DNA from: CAYFQV01 sp964654185
GTDB taxonomy: Bacteria; Spirochaetota; Spirochaetia; DSM-27196; PWMO01
DNA length: 64,000 nucleotides
Assembly: GCA_964654185.1 (NCBI GenBank)
Contig: CAZZIE010000005.1
Location: 1 to 64,000, forward strand
Reading direction: 5' to 3'
Shown here: positions 1 through 8,284 of the stretch, piece by piece
Layout of the letters: every line of letters begins with the position of its first letter
How positions within the stretch are numbered: the first letter of the stretch is position 1
The notes under the pieces: model-generated
Seen by the model: only the letters and a program-made list of their open reading frames with translations
Told to the model about the DNA's origin: nothing
The model's database searches: none
Made by a program: the position numbers and the translations under genes

Positions 1-1215
1 CATGCCGCGGTGGAAGCGCACGGAGAGATTGGGTTGCGTGAGTCGCGTCTCGCCTACGGACCGCAGGATGAGGAAGCTCAGCTCGTTCACCGCGTCCTCA
101 CCGTCAGCGGTGACGCCCCCAATGGTGACGTTCTGGTAGAGGGGACTCCCGGCGGAGTAGCGGGTATGAGACCAGGAGCGGATCTTGATGAAGGATAGGA
201 GCTTGACCCAGGTGTTCTCCAGGAGCTCCATGGCGAACGCAGGCGTCACCGCTCCGCGCTCCACATCCGATCGGTAGAATGGATAGAGGTACTGGTCCAT
301 GCGCCCGAGGGACATGGAGTGACCGTTGCTCTCGATCTGGAGCACCAGCTGCACGAAGAATGTCAGCTGCAGCGCCTCGTGGAAGCTCTCCGGCGGCTGT
401 GAAGCAATGCGCTCACAGACCCGGGCGATCTCCTCCAACTCCTCGCGACGACCCGGCCCCGCGGCGGGGGACCGGCCGATCGCCGTCTCGCGCGCGGCCG
501 CCAACTCCCGCGCAAGCGCAGCATAGCGCAGAATGAACTCCTGGAGACTCCGGAGGGCGATCTCCAGCGCGTCGGAGAAGATGCGGCTCTTCAGGCCCTC
601 CCGTGTGGTGCCGTCGCAGCGCTCCCGACGGCGCCGAAGCCACGCCAGGTAGCCCTCCAGGCCGAGCTCGAGGATGCGCTCATTGTTGACGGCAATGTGG
701 GCATCTCCGGACGTGAGGTTCCCCTCGGCGCGAATGATTCCCGCGTCGTGGATCTCCTGCAGTTGCGGCGTCATGAGGGCGTGGCCCTTATCCAGGGTGG
801 TCTTCCCCCTCCACCACTCACAGATCTCAAGGAGCTCTTCCTTCACCTCGGCAGATGGATGAAAGCGGTCTCCCGGCCGCTTCTCGAACTCATGGATCTC
901 CTTCTCGATCCACTCGACGGCGTACTCCGGAAAGATCGGCGCGGCCCGCAAAGCCGAGGCGTGGTTTCCGACAATGAGGCCGTCCGGTTCAATGAAGATC
1001 GACATTTCTCGAAGGGTGCGCTGAAGAGCCAGGGCCCTGGTGATGATTACGGGCTTGTCGGGATGCTCGCGGTACACCGCCGTATAGAAGCGCGCCCGCT
1101 CCGGACAGATGGTGGGGCGCGCGGAGAGAACCGCATCCCGGAGACGGGCGATCCGCGGCGTGTATCCGGTCGCGTGGTGTGACGGCGTTGTCGTCCCCGC
1201 TGCGTGCGTGGTCAT
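1..1215 (-). CDS. Glycyl radical enzyme, PFL2/glycerol-dehydratase type (partial)
   Basis: The frame opens at an ATG at 1215 and is still open at the window edge, giving the first 405 residues of a protein whose family is usually about 780-850 residues long. The N-terminal half reads like a pyruvate-formate-lyase-like glycyl radical enzyme (recognisable blocks EPDGLIVGNHASA, EYAVEWIEKEI, SLGRMDQYLYPFY). The catalytic Cys and the C-terminal glycyl loop lie outside the window, so the substrate (glycerol, propanediol, choline or another) cannot be decided. Such enzymes work in anaerobic cytosol and need a radical SAM activase. None is adjacent on this side; the radical SAM gene at 9215 belongs to a different subgroup. 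A GAGG at about -10 may serve as ribosome binding site. Confidence 0.8.
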   Translation of the reverse strand, partial: MTTHAAGTTTPSHHATGYTPRIARLRDAVLSARPTICPERARFYTAVYREHPDKPVIITRALALQRTLREMSIFIEPDGLIVGNHASALRAAPIFPEYAVEWIEKEIHEFEKRPGDRFHPSAEVKEELLEICEWWRGKTTLDKGHALMTPQLQEIHDAGIIRAEGNLTSGDAHIAVNNERILELGLEGYLAWLRRRRERCDGTTREGLKSRIFSDALEIALRSLQEFILRYAALARELAAARETAIGRSPAAGPGRREELEEIARVCERIASQPPESFHEALQLTFFVQLVLQIESNGHSMSLGRMDQYLYPFYRSDVERGAVTPAFAMELLENTWVKLLSFIKIRSWSHTRYSAGSPLYQNVTIGGVTADGEDAVNELSFLILRSVGETRLTQPNLSVRFHRGM

Positions 1216-1392
1216 GGTCGAAACCTCGTGCGCCTCTTCGGGTGGGCGCCGGTACCCCGGGGGTGCAGGCGCGGCGGCGGGCCTCCGGCCCCTGCCCGCG
1301 CTCCGCAGGGTCCTCCCGGGCCCGGCCGGGCGCGCCCCGGAACGCCCGGACGGGCGGTTACAATGAAAGGCTATCCGCCTTACGAATGAAAG
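1216..1392. other. Very G+C-rich intergenic spacer
   Basis: A 177-base spacer between two minus-strand genes, made largely of G and C runs with several short overlapping inverted repeats (for example CGCCCG-TC-CGGGCG near 1345-1358). The hairpin closest to the end of the diguanylate cyclase gene could stop transcription, but it lacks a U tract. I see no small gene here. Confidence 0.4.
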
Positions 1393-2604
1393 TCAATCCC
1401 GGGAGGATACGACGCGGTTCCGGCCGAGTCGCTTTGCGTGATAGAGACGCAGGTCCGCCCGGTCGATGATCGCGTGCACGTCCGAGGCTTCGGTGCTCTC
1501 GGCGACACCGAAGCTCATGGTGAGAGAGAGATCCCCGGCAATGTCCCCCCAATCGTGCTCTTCAACGATTCCGCGAAGCTTCTCCGAGATCTCGTGCGCG
1601 ACCGGCCGCGTCGTCTCCGGAAACAGAAAGACAAACTCCTCACCGCCGTAGCGAGCCACAATGTCGACGGCGCGAACGTTCGGCACCAGGATACGGGCAA
1701 GGCGCCGGAGCACCTCGTCCCCCGCTTTGTGGCCAAAGGCGTCGTTCACGTCCTTGAAGTGATCAATGTCCGCAACGGCCACCGAGAACACGCGACCGCG
1801 GCGATCGTACCACTGGAGTTCCTCTTCGATTCGCTCATCGATGTAGCGCCGGTTGTGGAGCCCGGTGAGGCTGTCTTCGGTGGCCATGCGTTCAAGGCGC
1901 CGTCGCTGCTCTTCAATGACGACCTGGTGGCGGTAGGTGTTGCGGTGCTGTACGTAGAGGGTTCGGGTGATCACGACCGAGAGAACGACGATGATCGTCC
2001 CGTTGATGTAGTGCCCCGTGAGAATATCGAGGTTGTCCTGGGCGAGCCCGAGCCCCGCGATGAATAGAACGTGGGCGGCTCCATAGAGGAAGACCGCCTG
2101 TGGCCAGGTCAGGTAGAGCACCACCGCTGCGGCCACACTGGTCATGACGTAGACGGTTATCTGTCCATGGATGAATTGGTCCGTGACACTGATGAGCGTC
2201 GCGATCGCGAGCACAAAGAGCGCAACGGGAAAGGTCAGGCTCCGGGAGAGCCGACCGGGCCTGAAGAGATGTCGGCGCAGGCGGTGCCACCAGGTTCGGG
2301 GCGGAGGAGCGTAATCATCGCCCCCAATATCTTCCTCTTCCGGCGGCTCTGCCAGTCTGAGAATCAGGACGATGAGGAGTCCCAGGAACAAGATGAGATG
2401 AAAGATGAAGAGATAGCGATAGCCGAGATGCTCCGCGAGCATTCCCGACATCAGCCGGCCGACGTCGATTACCAGCAGGGGAATGTGGAGCAGCAGGACC
2501 ACCACCACGAAGAGACCGACGCGCCGGTCGTTCACGCGCCGCACCTCGCTCCGAAAGTCCTCCGGGAGGCCGCCGCGGTCCGCTGTTGGTTCCTTACCGG
2601 CCAT
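1393..2604 (-). CDS. Membrane diguanylate cyclase (GGDEF)
   Basis: 403 residues. About six hydrophobic membrane spans fill residues 30-215, interrupted by a charged, proline-containing loop near 88-115. A short coiled linker leads to a C-terminal GGDEF domain (about 240-400). The domain has the DSLTGLHNRR opening, the DIDHFKDVND metal and substrate motif and an intact GGEEF active-site loop, so cyclase activity making c-di-GMP from GTP is expected. The sequence RAVD just before ARYGGEEF fits the inhibitory I-site RxxD, implying product feedback. The membrane part resembles no named sensor domain I recognise. The ATG lies 4 bases beyond the stop of the upstream membrane-protein gene, so the two are probably cotranscribed. 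Confidence 0.93.
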   Translation of the reverse strand: MAGKEPTADRGGLPEDFRSEVRRVNDRRVGLFVVVVLLLHIPLLVIDVGRLMSGMLAEHLGYRYLFIFHLILFLGLLIVLILRLAEPPEEEDIGGDDYAPPPRTWWHRLRRHLFRPGRLSRSLTFPVALFVLAIATLISVTDQFIHGQITVYVMTSVAAAVVLYLTWPQAVFLYGAAHVLFIAGLGLAQDNLDILTGHYINGTIIVVLSVVITRTLYVQHRNTYRHQVVIEEQRRRLERMATEDSLTGLHNRRYIDERIEEELQWYDRRGRVFSVAVADIDHFKDVNDAFGHKAGDEVLRRLARILVPNVRAVDIVARYGGEEFVFLFPETTRPVAHEISEKLRGIVEEHDWGDIAGDLSLTMSFGVAESTEASDVHAIIDRADLRLYHAKRLGRNRVVSSRD

Positions 2605-2608
2605 GGAT

Positions 2609-3379
2609 TCAGACCGCCCGAATGATCAGCAGAACTCCGGCCGCCGCATTCAATGCTCCCTGCACGATCATCAGGTGCAGCATGAGACGGGGGCGCCGGT
2701 AAAGTGCCCCTGCCGCCACGATTACGAAGGGAGCAAGCATGAGCAGACGATAGAGGAAGTACGGTACCGCCGGCAGGAAGGGCAAGGTGACGTGCTGTGC
2801 CGCGTGGAACACCACACACAGCGCCAGTGCCGCACCGGCGGGAATGCCGCGCGCCGTGAGGCGCGGCATGAGATAGCCGTAGTAGAAGGGGAGCTCTAGG
2901 AGTGCCAGAGTTACGGGAAAGCCGATTCCTCCCACCAGGGCGCCCCAGAGCGGTAAGGGGTTAATGAGGATGGTCACGGCGGACTGAAACCCCGCCATGA
3001 AGGCGCGGGCGAAGAGCACCACCGAAACTGCGGTTACGCCGACCAGAACCAGAATCACGCCCGCCGCCGCGAGCGGATCCGGCGGCGGGCCGCCGCCCTC
3101 CCGAAGCACGCTTCGGAACGAGGCCCCCTCCCGGTGCAGCAGACCCAGCAGGATCCACAGGGTCAGCAGATTGGCAAGGGTCCCCGCGACGGGCCACCAT
3201 TGTCCTGCCGAAAACCATGGATTCGCCGCGCCGGTGGCCGACAGGAGCGCCGCGATCACGGCGTGAACACCCAGAAAAAGCAGTCCTCGCGCAAGGAGCA
3301 GCACGGAGAGTCCTCCAATTCCGGGCACACCCCGATCCAGCCGATCGCGGAGCTGAGGCGCTGTGTTCAATGGCGTCAT
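2609..3379 (-). CDS. Polytopic membrane protein, degenerate CPBP-like
   Basis: 256 residues with seven or eight hydrophobic segments. The C-terminal half (ELPFYYGYLMPRL, FHAAQH, then long hydrophobic helices) has the spacing of CPBP/Abi-type intramembrane protease-like proteins. The usual first motif EExxxR is not present as such (only one Glu, no Arg at the right place), so proteolytic activity is doubtful. It precedes the diguanylate cyclase in the same direction. The start is supported by a promoter with TATAAT only 8 bases before the ATG and no Shine-Dalgarno. It could equally be an unrelated transporter-like protein. Confidence 0.6.
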   Translation of the reverse strand: MTPLNTAPQLRDRLDRGVPGIGGLSVLLLARGLLFLGVHAVIAALLSATGAANPWFSAGQWWPVAGTLANLLTLWILLGLLHREGASFRSVLREGGGPPPDPLAAAGVILVLVGVTAVSVVLFARAFMAGFQSAVTILINPLPLWGALVGGIGFPVTLALLELPFYYGYLMPRLTARGIPAGAALALCVVFHAAQHVTLPFLPAVPYFLYRLLMLAPFVIVAAGALYRRPRLMLHLMIVQGALNAAAGVLLIIRAV

Positions 3380-3387
3380 ACCACCCG

Positions 3388-3416
3388 ATTATAGGTCCGC
3401 CCGCCTGGTCACACAA
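3388..3416 (-). promoter_or_regulatory. Promoter, probably leaderless, for the CPBP-like gene
   Basis: On the minus strand TTGTGT is followed by a 17-base spacer and a perfect TATAAT; the ATG begins 8 bases after the hexamer. Transcription would start at or within about 2 bases of the start codon. Confidence 0.6.
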
Positions 3417-3528
3417 GGCGCAGTCGATGCCGCCCGGCGAGTGCTGGAGTTGGCACGGGCATTGCAGCTATCTCATGACACTTCGAGAGATGGATGAACC
3501 AACGGCCAAACTTGAAAGGAGACACACC

Positions 3529-3918
3529 ATGGGCGCTGCTGCACCACTTCCCTGGAAGACCCTGGTCTCCGTCGGCCTTCTGGTCGATGTGAGCCGCATT
3601 GCCTCCACCGTCGATTTCCTGACTCCCATTGCCTTCTCGCGCTCCGTCTGGGACAGGTACATCGATGCGCCCACCGGGGCGGCTTCGATCGAGCAGAACG
3701 TCGTCAACACCGTGGAAACCCTGAAGCTCCATCTGGAGGCGACAACCGAAGCGGATGAGAACCACCACCTCGTCTACTTCCACACCGTCTTCGAACACTT
3801 CGCCGGCATGCAGCGCGTCGGCCTCTTCGCCCTCATTGAGCACGATGAGAATCACCGCCCCGTGGCAACGGTCTTCCGCGCCCAGGACCTTCGGACCTTC
3901 GAACGGGAGTCCGAGTAA
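3529..3918 (+). CDS. Unknown small soluble protein, first of a coupled pair
   Basis: 129 residues, no signal peptide or membrane span and no motif I recognise. The sequence is acidic and His-rich in the middle (ENHHLVYFHTVFEHF, then EHDENHRP), so a metal or nucleotide site is possible but not shown. The start at 3529 is chosen because GAAAGGAG sits about 6 bases upstream. The open frame extends further 5' but without such a signal. The stop codon overlaps the start of the next gene (TAATG), so the two are translationally coupled and probably work together. Function unknown. Confidence 0.7.
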   Translation: MGAAAPLPWKTLVSVGLLVDVSRIASTVDFLTPIAFSRSVWDRYIDAPTGAASIEQNVVNTVETLKLHLEATTEADENHHLVYFHTVFEHFAGMQRVGLFALIEHDENHRPVATVFRAQDLRTFERESE

Positions 3919-4373
3919 TGGGGAGCGCAATGCCCGACACTGTAGCATATTGGCTCTCCGAAACGACCTGGCTCGTGGTCGAGACCAATCACATTGACGT
4001 GATCCGGCGAAGTCCGCAGCGCTTCGGTCTGGACGAGGAAATTCTTCGCGAAACCTTTCGCCGCCATGGCGAGGAGATGGGCACGAATGGTCGCGCCCGG
4101 GAGGAGCTGATCAGGCGAGCGACTGAGAACGGATGGGTCCGGGTCCGGGAGGATGTGGACCCGCACCACCATCTGGAGATCCAGTGCCACGACTTCGTCC
4201 GGCGAGAGGCGACGATCGCGCGCTTCCTGCACCGACTCATCACGGAACACCCGCCCGCGGCGGACCTTGCCCTGCACGTCATCGACTTCTCGCGAGAACC
4301 GCGCTGGGTCCTCCCCTGGGCGGAAGGCGGTGTTCGCCGCTTTCTCGAGGAGCGCCGCGGGGCGTTGCGCTGA
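3918..4373 (+). CDS. Unknown small soluble protein, second of a coupled pair
   Basis: 151 residues, charged and Arg-rich, no signal peptide or membrane segment. Its ATG shares a base with the upstream stop (TAATG), which decides the start and implies reinitiation. Segments such as YWLSETTWLVVETNHIDVI and a DPHHHLEIQCHDFVRREATI stretch with three consecutive His suggest a small folded domain. I do not recognise a family. Its constant partner would be the gene at 3529. Confidence 0.7.
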   Translation: MGSAMPDTVAYWLSETTWLVVETNHIDVIRRSPQRFGLDEEILRETFRRHGEEMGTNGRAREELIRRATENGWVRVREDVDPHHHLEIQCHDFVRREATIARFLHRLITEHPPAADLALHVIDFSREPRWVLPWAEGGVRRFLEERRGALR

Positions 4374-4468
4374 CGGCACCGCGCATCACGGTCGTACAAC
4401 GCAGAGCTCTCATGCGTGATCGCTACGTAATGGTGACCACACCGTTACCACCCTGGTAATCAATGTTC

Positions 4469-4497
4469 TTGCGAGGCCGCCGTACATGCACTATCTT
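4469..4497 (+). promoter_or_regulatory. Promoter for fapA, probably leaderless
   Basis: TTGCGA, 17-base spacer, TATCTT, then 11 bases to the ATG at 4509. The bases before the ATG contain no Shine-Dalgarno sequence, so a transcript with about 5 leader bases is predicted. Confidence 0.5.
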
Positions 4498-4508
4498 GTG
4501 CTAACTCA

Positions 4509-6212
4509 ATGGCGCGTAAGGGCTCGTCCGCAGACGGACATTTCGAACTGTTCTACCGGGACGGCTGGGCACATCTGACGGTGTATCCACCCGCCGATGA
4601 CGGTCAACCGGTGTACCACGACGACATTCGCAACCGCATGCGCGTTCTCGGCGTTCCCCACGTGGATCCCGGACGGATCCGGCAGATCGCCGACGAGGCC
4701 ACGGGGGAGCCGGTGAAGCTGGTGGAGTGGCCCGACGGCGAACGCCTGGCCTCCCGGGTAATCGTCTCCGTAGCGGAAGACGAGATGGCCGCGACGGTCA
4801 CGGTTACCGCTCCGAGGAAGGGAGCCGCCCCACCAACCCGCGAGTCCATCCGCGGCGCACTCCAGGAGGCGGGAGTCCTCTTCGGCATTGACGGCGACGC
4901 CGTTCACAGCCTCCTGGAGGATCAGCGGTACAACGAGGCCGTGACCGTAGCTCACGGGCAGCCGGCGGTGCACGCCGAATCGGCGCATATTGAGTACCAC
5001 TTCAACACCAATCGGGGAAGACCCTACCTGGAGCTCGAGTTCGGACGCATTGATCTGCGAGAGCTCAACTTCATTGAGAACAAGTACGAGGGCGATGTTC
5101 TCGCCACGCTGGTCCCCCCGGTGAGCCCGCAGGACGGCCGCACCGTGACCGGTGCGCCGGTTCCCGCACGGACGGATACCCGGGAGGTGCGCCTGGAGGC
5201 CGGCGAGAATACCGTGCTCAGTGACGACGGCACCACCCTCTACGCCGGCATGGACGGGAACGCAAAGCTCTCCCGGGGCCGGGTGGTGGTCGAGCCGGTC
5301 GTCCACGTCAAGAACGTGAATTACGGGACCGGAAACATCGACTTCGACGGATCCGTTGTGGTGGAGAAGGACATTGCCGATCGCTTCGTGGTCAAGGCGG
5401 GAGGGGACATACAGGTCGGCGGCGGCGTCGGCAGGGCCACACTCATTGCCGGAGGCAACGTCCTGCTGAAGCGGGGAATCAACGGTGGCGGCGAGGGTCG
5501 TATTGAGTGCGGGGGGAACCTCTTCGCGAAGTTCGTGGAGAGCTCCACCGTGCTCTCGAAGAAGAACGTGCTCCTGGAAGAGGCGATCCTGCACAGTCGC
5601 GTTTCGGCGTGGAAGCACTGCCTTCTCAACGGGCGGCGCGCCGAGGTGATCGGGTCCGCCGTCATTGTCGGGGGGAGCCTCTGGTGCAAGAAGCTCGGAA
5701 GCGTTGCTGAGGCGGAGCTCCATGTCGCTGTGGGCATTTCACCTGACTTCGTCCTGGAGTTCCGCCGCACCCGGGAGCTCCTTGCCGCGCGGGAAGAGCG
5801 CCTGTCTACGGTTCAGGAGCAACTCGAACAGCTCGACCGGGCGTTCCAGGAGGGTCACACCGCCGAGAAGCTGCGCAAGGCGCAGGAGCAACTCGCCGCG
5901 GAGGCGACAACGGTGAACCAGGAGGTTCGCGAGCTTCGCCATCTCTTCCACGACATGCGCGACCGCATGGAGGCGAGCCGGAAGAGCCTGGTCGTGGTTG
6001 AGGACAGCGTTTACAAGGGCGCCGTCATCACCTTCGGCACCGCGGAGTACCGCGCCCCCGACCGTGGCACCCGCAAGACCATCTTCAAGTTCGACGGCCG
6101 GGCCATCCAGGAAGTGGGCTACAATTCCGCCGATGCCCCGAAGATCGATTTCGAAGAGGAATCCGATCCGGCCGGCACCCCCCGGCCCCCCGGCGAAGAG
6201 CCGCCCGCATAG
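4509..6212 (+). CDS. fapA: FapA/DUF342 family flagellar assembly protein A
   Basis: 567 residues, a usual length for FapA. An N-terminal domain (about 1-160) precedes the DUF342 core with a repeated Gly/Val-rich beta-helix pattern at about 250-400 (GTGNIDFDGSVVVEKDI, KAGGDIQVGGGVG, IAGGNVLLKRGINGGG, ECGGNLFAKF). A coiled coil follows at about 415-500 (LAAREERLSTVQEQLEQLD and onward) and then a C-terminal beta segment. In Vibrio, FapA affects flagellar assembly and polar localisation and binds the phosphotransfer protein EIIA-Glc; in spirochaetes DUF342 proteins are common but little studied. The C-terminal tail is Pro/Glu-rich. No other flagellar gene is in the window. The start lacks a Shine-Dalgarno but follows a good promoter. 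Confidence 0.85.
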   Translation: MARKGSSADGHFELFYRDGWAHLTVYPPADDGQPVYHDDIRNRMRVLGVPHVDPGRIRQIADEATGEPVKLVEWPDGERLASRVIVSVAEDEMAATVTVTAPRKGAAPPTRESIRGALQEAGVLFGIDGDAVHSLLEDQRYNEAVTVAHGQPAVHAESAHIEYHFNTNRGRPYLELEFGRIDLRELNFIENKYEGDVLATLVPPVSPQDGRTVTGAPVPARTDTREVRLEAGENTVLSDDGTTLYAGMDGNAKLSRGRVVVEPVVHVKNVNYGTGNIDFDGSVVVEKDIADRFVVKAGGDIQVGGGVGRATLIAGGNVLLKRGINGGGEGRIECGGNLFAKFVESSTVLSKKNVLLEEAILHSRVSAWKHCLLNGRRAEVIGSAVIVGGSLWCKKLGSVAEAELHVAVGISPDFVLEFRRTRELLAAREERLSTVQEQLEQLDRAFQEGHTAEKLRKAQEQLAAEATTVNQEVRELRHLFHDMRDRMEASRKSLVVVEDSVYKGAVITFGTAEYRAPDRGTRKTIFKFDGRAIQEVGYNSADAPKIDFEEESDPAGTPRPPGEEPPA

Positions 6213-6237
6213 TCTCTCCGGCGCCAAATATACATTT

Positions 6238-6272
6238 TGCTATAAACACACTTGACTATATCGATAAGTCAA
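6238..6272 (+). promoter_or_regulatory. Extended -10 promoter with overlapping dyad operator
   Basis: TG-C-TATAAA (6238-6246) is an extended -10 element in an A+T-rich island between G+C-rich genes. Directly downstream, where transcription would start, lies a near-palindrome with arms TTGACT (6252) and AGTCAA (ending 6272). The arrangement suggests a regulated promoter for the flavin-lipoprotein/rhodanese pair. The regulator is unknown. Confidence 0.4.
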
Positions 6273-6425
6273 TATAGAGTTGCCCTACAATACATCCAAT
6301 ACAAGTGACACCGTACCGGCGCGTCCGTGCCGCACGATTGTTACCTGCACCCCTTCGGGGGAGCTGGATCCCGAGCGTCGTGTGCCCGCCGCACTCCCGG
6401 TGAGAAGTGTCAAATGGAGAGAGCT

Positions 6426-7046
6426 ATGAAGCGACTATTTGGACTCGCCCTGCTGGCAGTCCTCCTTATTGTGGCCATCGGCTGTGACAACTCCTCGACC
6501 GCAGAGGCGGAAGGGGAAGGTGAAGCACAGGCCCAGGCCGCGGAGATCCCCGAGAACGCCATTCCCGTGGAGAACGCCTTCAAGTTCACCCACGTGAACG
6601 GGCACAAGGAAGAGAACGAGTTCACCGCCTTCGTCATGTTCGAGTACGAGCAGCTCGAGACGGTGAAATATCAGGTCGGCTACATTGCCTGCACCTGCCG
6701 CAGCCCCGAGGTGAACTACTGGACCGTTGCCTTTGTGGAGATCAACAAGGCCGACAACACCATTGAGACCTTCTCCATGGATGAGGACAGCACCGGCAAG
6801 TACACCGCCGGCATGTACGGCGACAGTGTGAAGTCCTGGGACGGCACGCCCGTGCAGCAGCCCTTCTACGACAAGTTCATCCCTGAGAACATCCTTGGCG
6901 CGACCGAGGAGCAGATCGACTCCTACGAGGCCATGCACGGCCAGGCGGATGCCTACACCGGCGCAACGGTGACCCCGAACAACGCCATGCGCATGCTCCA
7001 GGGACTGTTCGACTACCACAACCGCAATTACGGAAGCGACGCGTAA
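6426..7046 (+). CDS. FMN-binding lipoprotein with covalent-flavin (ApbE-target) motif
   Basis: 206 residues. An N-terminal lipoprotein signal ends LLIVAIGC with Cys20 as lipidation site. The C-terminal part is an FMN-binding domain containing D-A-Y-T-G-A-T (about residues 175-181), which fits the D-x-x-[ST]-G-A-[ST] signature where ApbE attaches FMN through a phosphoester to the last Thr. A central segment carries a C-T-C pair (YIACTCRSPE). An extracytoplasmic, membrane-anchored redox carrier is inferred. The ATG at 6426 is preferred over 6414 because GGAGAG lies about 5 bases ahead. The double-rhodanese lipoprotein follows 49 bases downstream, probably in the same operon. No ApbE, Nqr/Rnf or reductase gene is nearby. 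Confidence 0.8.
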   Translation: MKRLFGLALLAVLLIVAIGCDNSSTAEAEGEGEAQAQAAEIPENAIPVENAFKFTHVNGHKEENEFTAFVMFEYEQLETVKYQVGYIACTCRSPEVNYWTVAFVEINKADNTIETFSMDEDSTGKYTAGMYGDSVKSWDGTPVQQPFYDKFIPENILGATEEQIDSYEAMHGQADAYTGATVTPNNAMRMLQGLFDYHNRNYGSDA

Positions 7047-7095
7047 CGTCTGTTGCGTCGCGACGACTGACAAAACTACACGGGAGGTATCCCCC

Positions 7096-7986
7096 ATGCG
7101 ACGAATTGCATTACTGCTTGTTGCAGTGCTTCTTGCTGTGCTGGTCATCGGCTGTTCTTCGACTGCCGAGCAGACCACACTCACCGGTGATGAAGAGATC
7201 ACCATGGCCACCATCGATGAGTATCTGAATGCCGACGCCCGTTTCGTTGACCTGCGTGACTTCGCAGACATGTTCAGCGGCGGCTACGTTGCCGGCTTTG
7301 AGGTCGTGCCCTTCTTCGAGTACCTCGAGGGCCGCGCCCTTGTGCGGAACAACGGCTGGGAGTACTCCTCCGCCGATGTGGCAAACGAGGCCGTGCTCGA
7401 GAACATCTTTGGACCCAAGGAAGAGCCCGTTGTCCTGATGTGCGGTTCCGGCACCCGCGCCGGTTACGTGAAGAACGCGCTGAAAGACATTGGCTACACC
7501 ACCGTCTTCAACGCCGGCGGCATTCGTGACTACGACGGAGAGAACAAGATCCTCGGTGACGGCGAGTACGCCGGTCTGGAAGCGCTCCCCGAAGCTGTCA
7601 CCATGGCCAACATTGACCAGTACCTCGGACGCGAAGGCGCCAAATACGTCGACCTTCGCAACGTCGAGGACAAGTACGTCGGCGGCTACATCGACGGCTT
7701 TGAGGTGGTCTCCTTCTTCCAGTATCTCGAAGGCCGCGCCTTCGTCCGCAACAACGGCTGGGAGTTCTCGGAAGAGGACATTGAGTCCGCAGCTGTCCTG
7801 GAGAACGTCTTCGGCCCGAAGGATCGCGAAGTATTCGTGATGTGCGGCTCCGGAACGCGTTCCGGCTACACGAAGGAAGCCCTCGAGGCCATTGGCTACG
7901 AAGAGGTCTACAACGTAGGCGGCATTCGGGACTATCAGGGAGACAACAAGGTCCTTGGCGACTCCAGCTTCTCCCTGCAGCTCTAG
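7096..7986 (+). CDS. Lipoprotein with two tandem rhodanese domains
   Basis: 296 residues. The signal peptide ends VLVIGC (Cys20), so the protein is lipid-anchored. The rest is an internal duplication of about 125 residues: unit 1 about 35-160, unit 2 about 163-290. They share FVDLRD/YVDLRN, GGYVAGFEV/GGYIDGFEV, RNNGWE, CGSGTR and FNAGGIRDY/YNVGGIRDY. Each unit keeps the rhodanese Cys at the start of CGSGTRxGY, so both may carry persulfide. An extra insert around RNNGWEYSSADV is not typical of short rhodaneses. A GGGAGGT Shine-Dalgarno precedes the ATG. Location next to the FMN lipoprotein suggests surface sulfur or thiol redox chemistry (inference). Confidence 0.88.
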   Translation: MRRIALLLVAVLLAVLVIGCSSTAEQTTLTGDEEITMATIDEYLNADARFVDLRDFADMFSGGYVAGFEVVPFFEYLEGRALVRNNGWEYSSADVANEAVLENIFGPKEEPVVLMCGSGTRAGYVKNALKDIGYTTVFNAGGIRDYDGENKILGDGEYAGLEALPEAVTMANIDQYLGREGAKYVDLRNVEDKYVGGYIDGFEVVSFFQYLEGRAFVRNNGWEFSEEDIESAAVLENVFGPKDREVFVMCGSGTRSGYTKEALEAIGYEEVYNVGGIRDYQGDNKVLGDSSFSLQL

Positions 7987-8078
7987 TGCTGCAGCGTTGA
8001 TCCGACTTACCCTGGGGTGAGTCACGTCCAGGCCGCGCCGCTCGCAGGGGTTACCTTTCGGCGACGGCTGGATTCCGA

Positions 8079-8111
8079 GGCCGGTGAGTGTGATCACTCA
8101 TCGGCCTTTTT
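8079..8111 (+). terminator. Rho-independent terminator of the rhodanese operon
   Basis: A 12-bp stem (GGCCGGTGAGTG paired with CACTCATCGGCC, one G-U) with a TGAT loop, followed at once by TTTTT. It lies about 93 bases after the rhodanese stop. Confidence 0.9.
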
Positions 8112-8129
8112 CGTGAAGACGGCCGCGCA

Positions 8130-8214
8130 CCGGTGCACGGGCCGGCAGCGGGCCGGCGCGGGGATTGCCACGCGCGCCGGTCCGGGGGCCGGTGCACGGG
8201 CCGGCAGCGGGCCG
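8130..8214. repeat. 26-bp perfect direct repeat, two copies
   Basis: The same 26 bases (starting CCGGTGCACGGGCC, ending GCGGGCCG) occur at 8130-8155 and 8189-8214. They are separated by 33 bases of similar G+C-rich sequence, between a terminator and the DUF6544 lipoprotein gene. The copies are self-complementary in part. No target-site duplication or gene is visible. Confidence 0.8.
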
Positions 8215-8284
8215 CCACGCGGGGCACCGCACCGGTAGCCACGGACTGCCCCAGCTGATACGTTACACACCACCGGAGAATGAC

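Noticed and set aside
8121..8230. Repeats resembling a short CRISPR array
   Set aside because: Only two copies, spacer of the same composition as the repeats, no cas genes.
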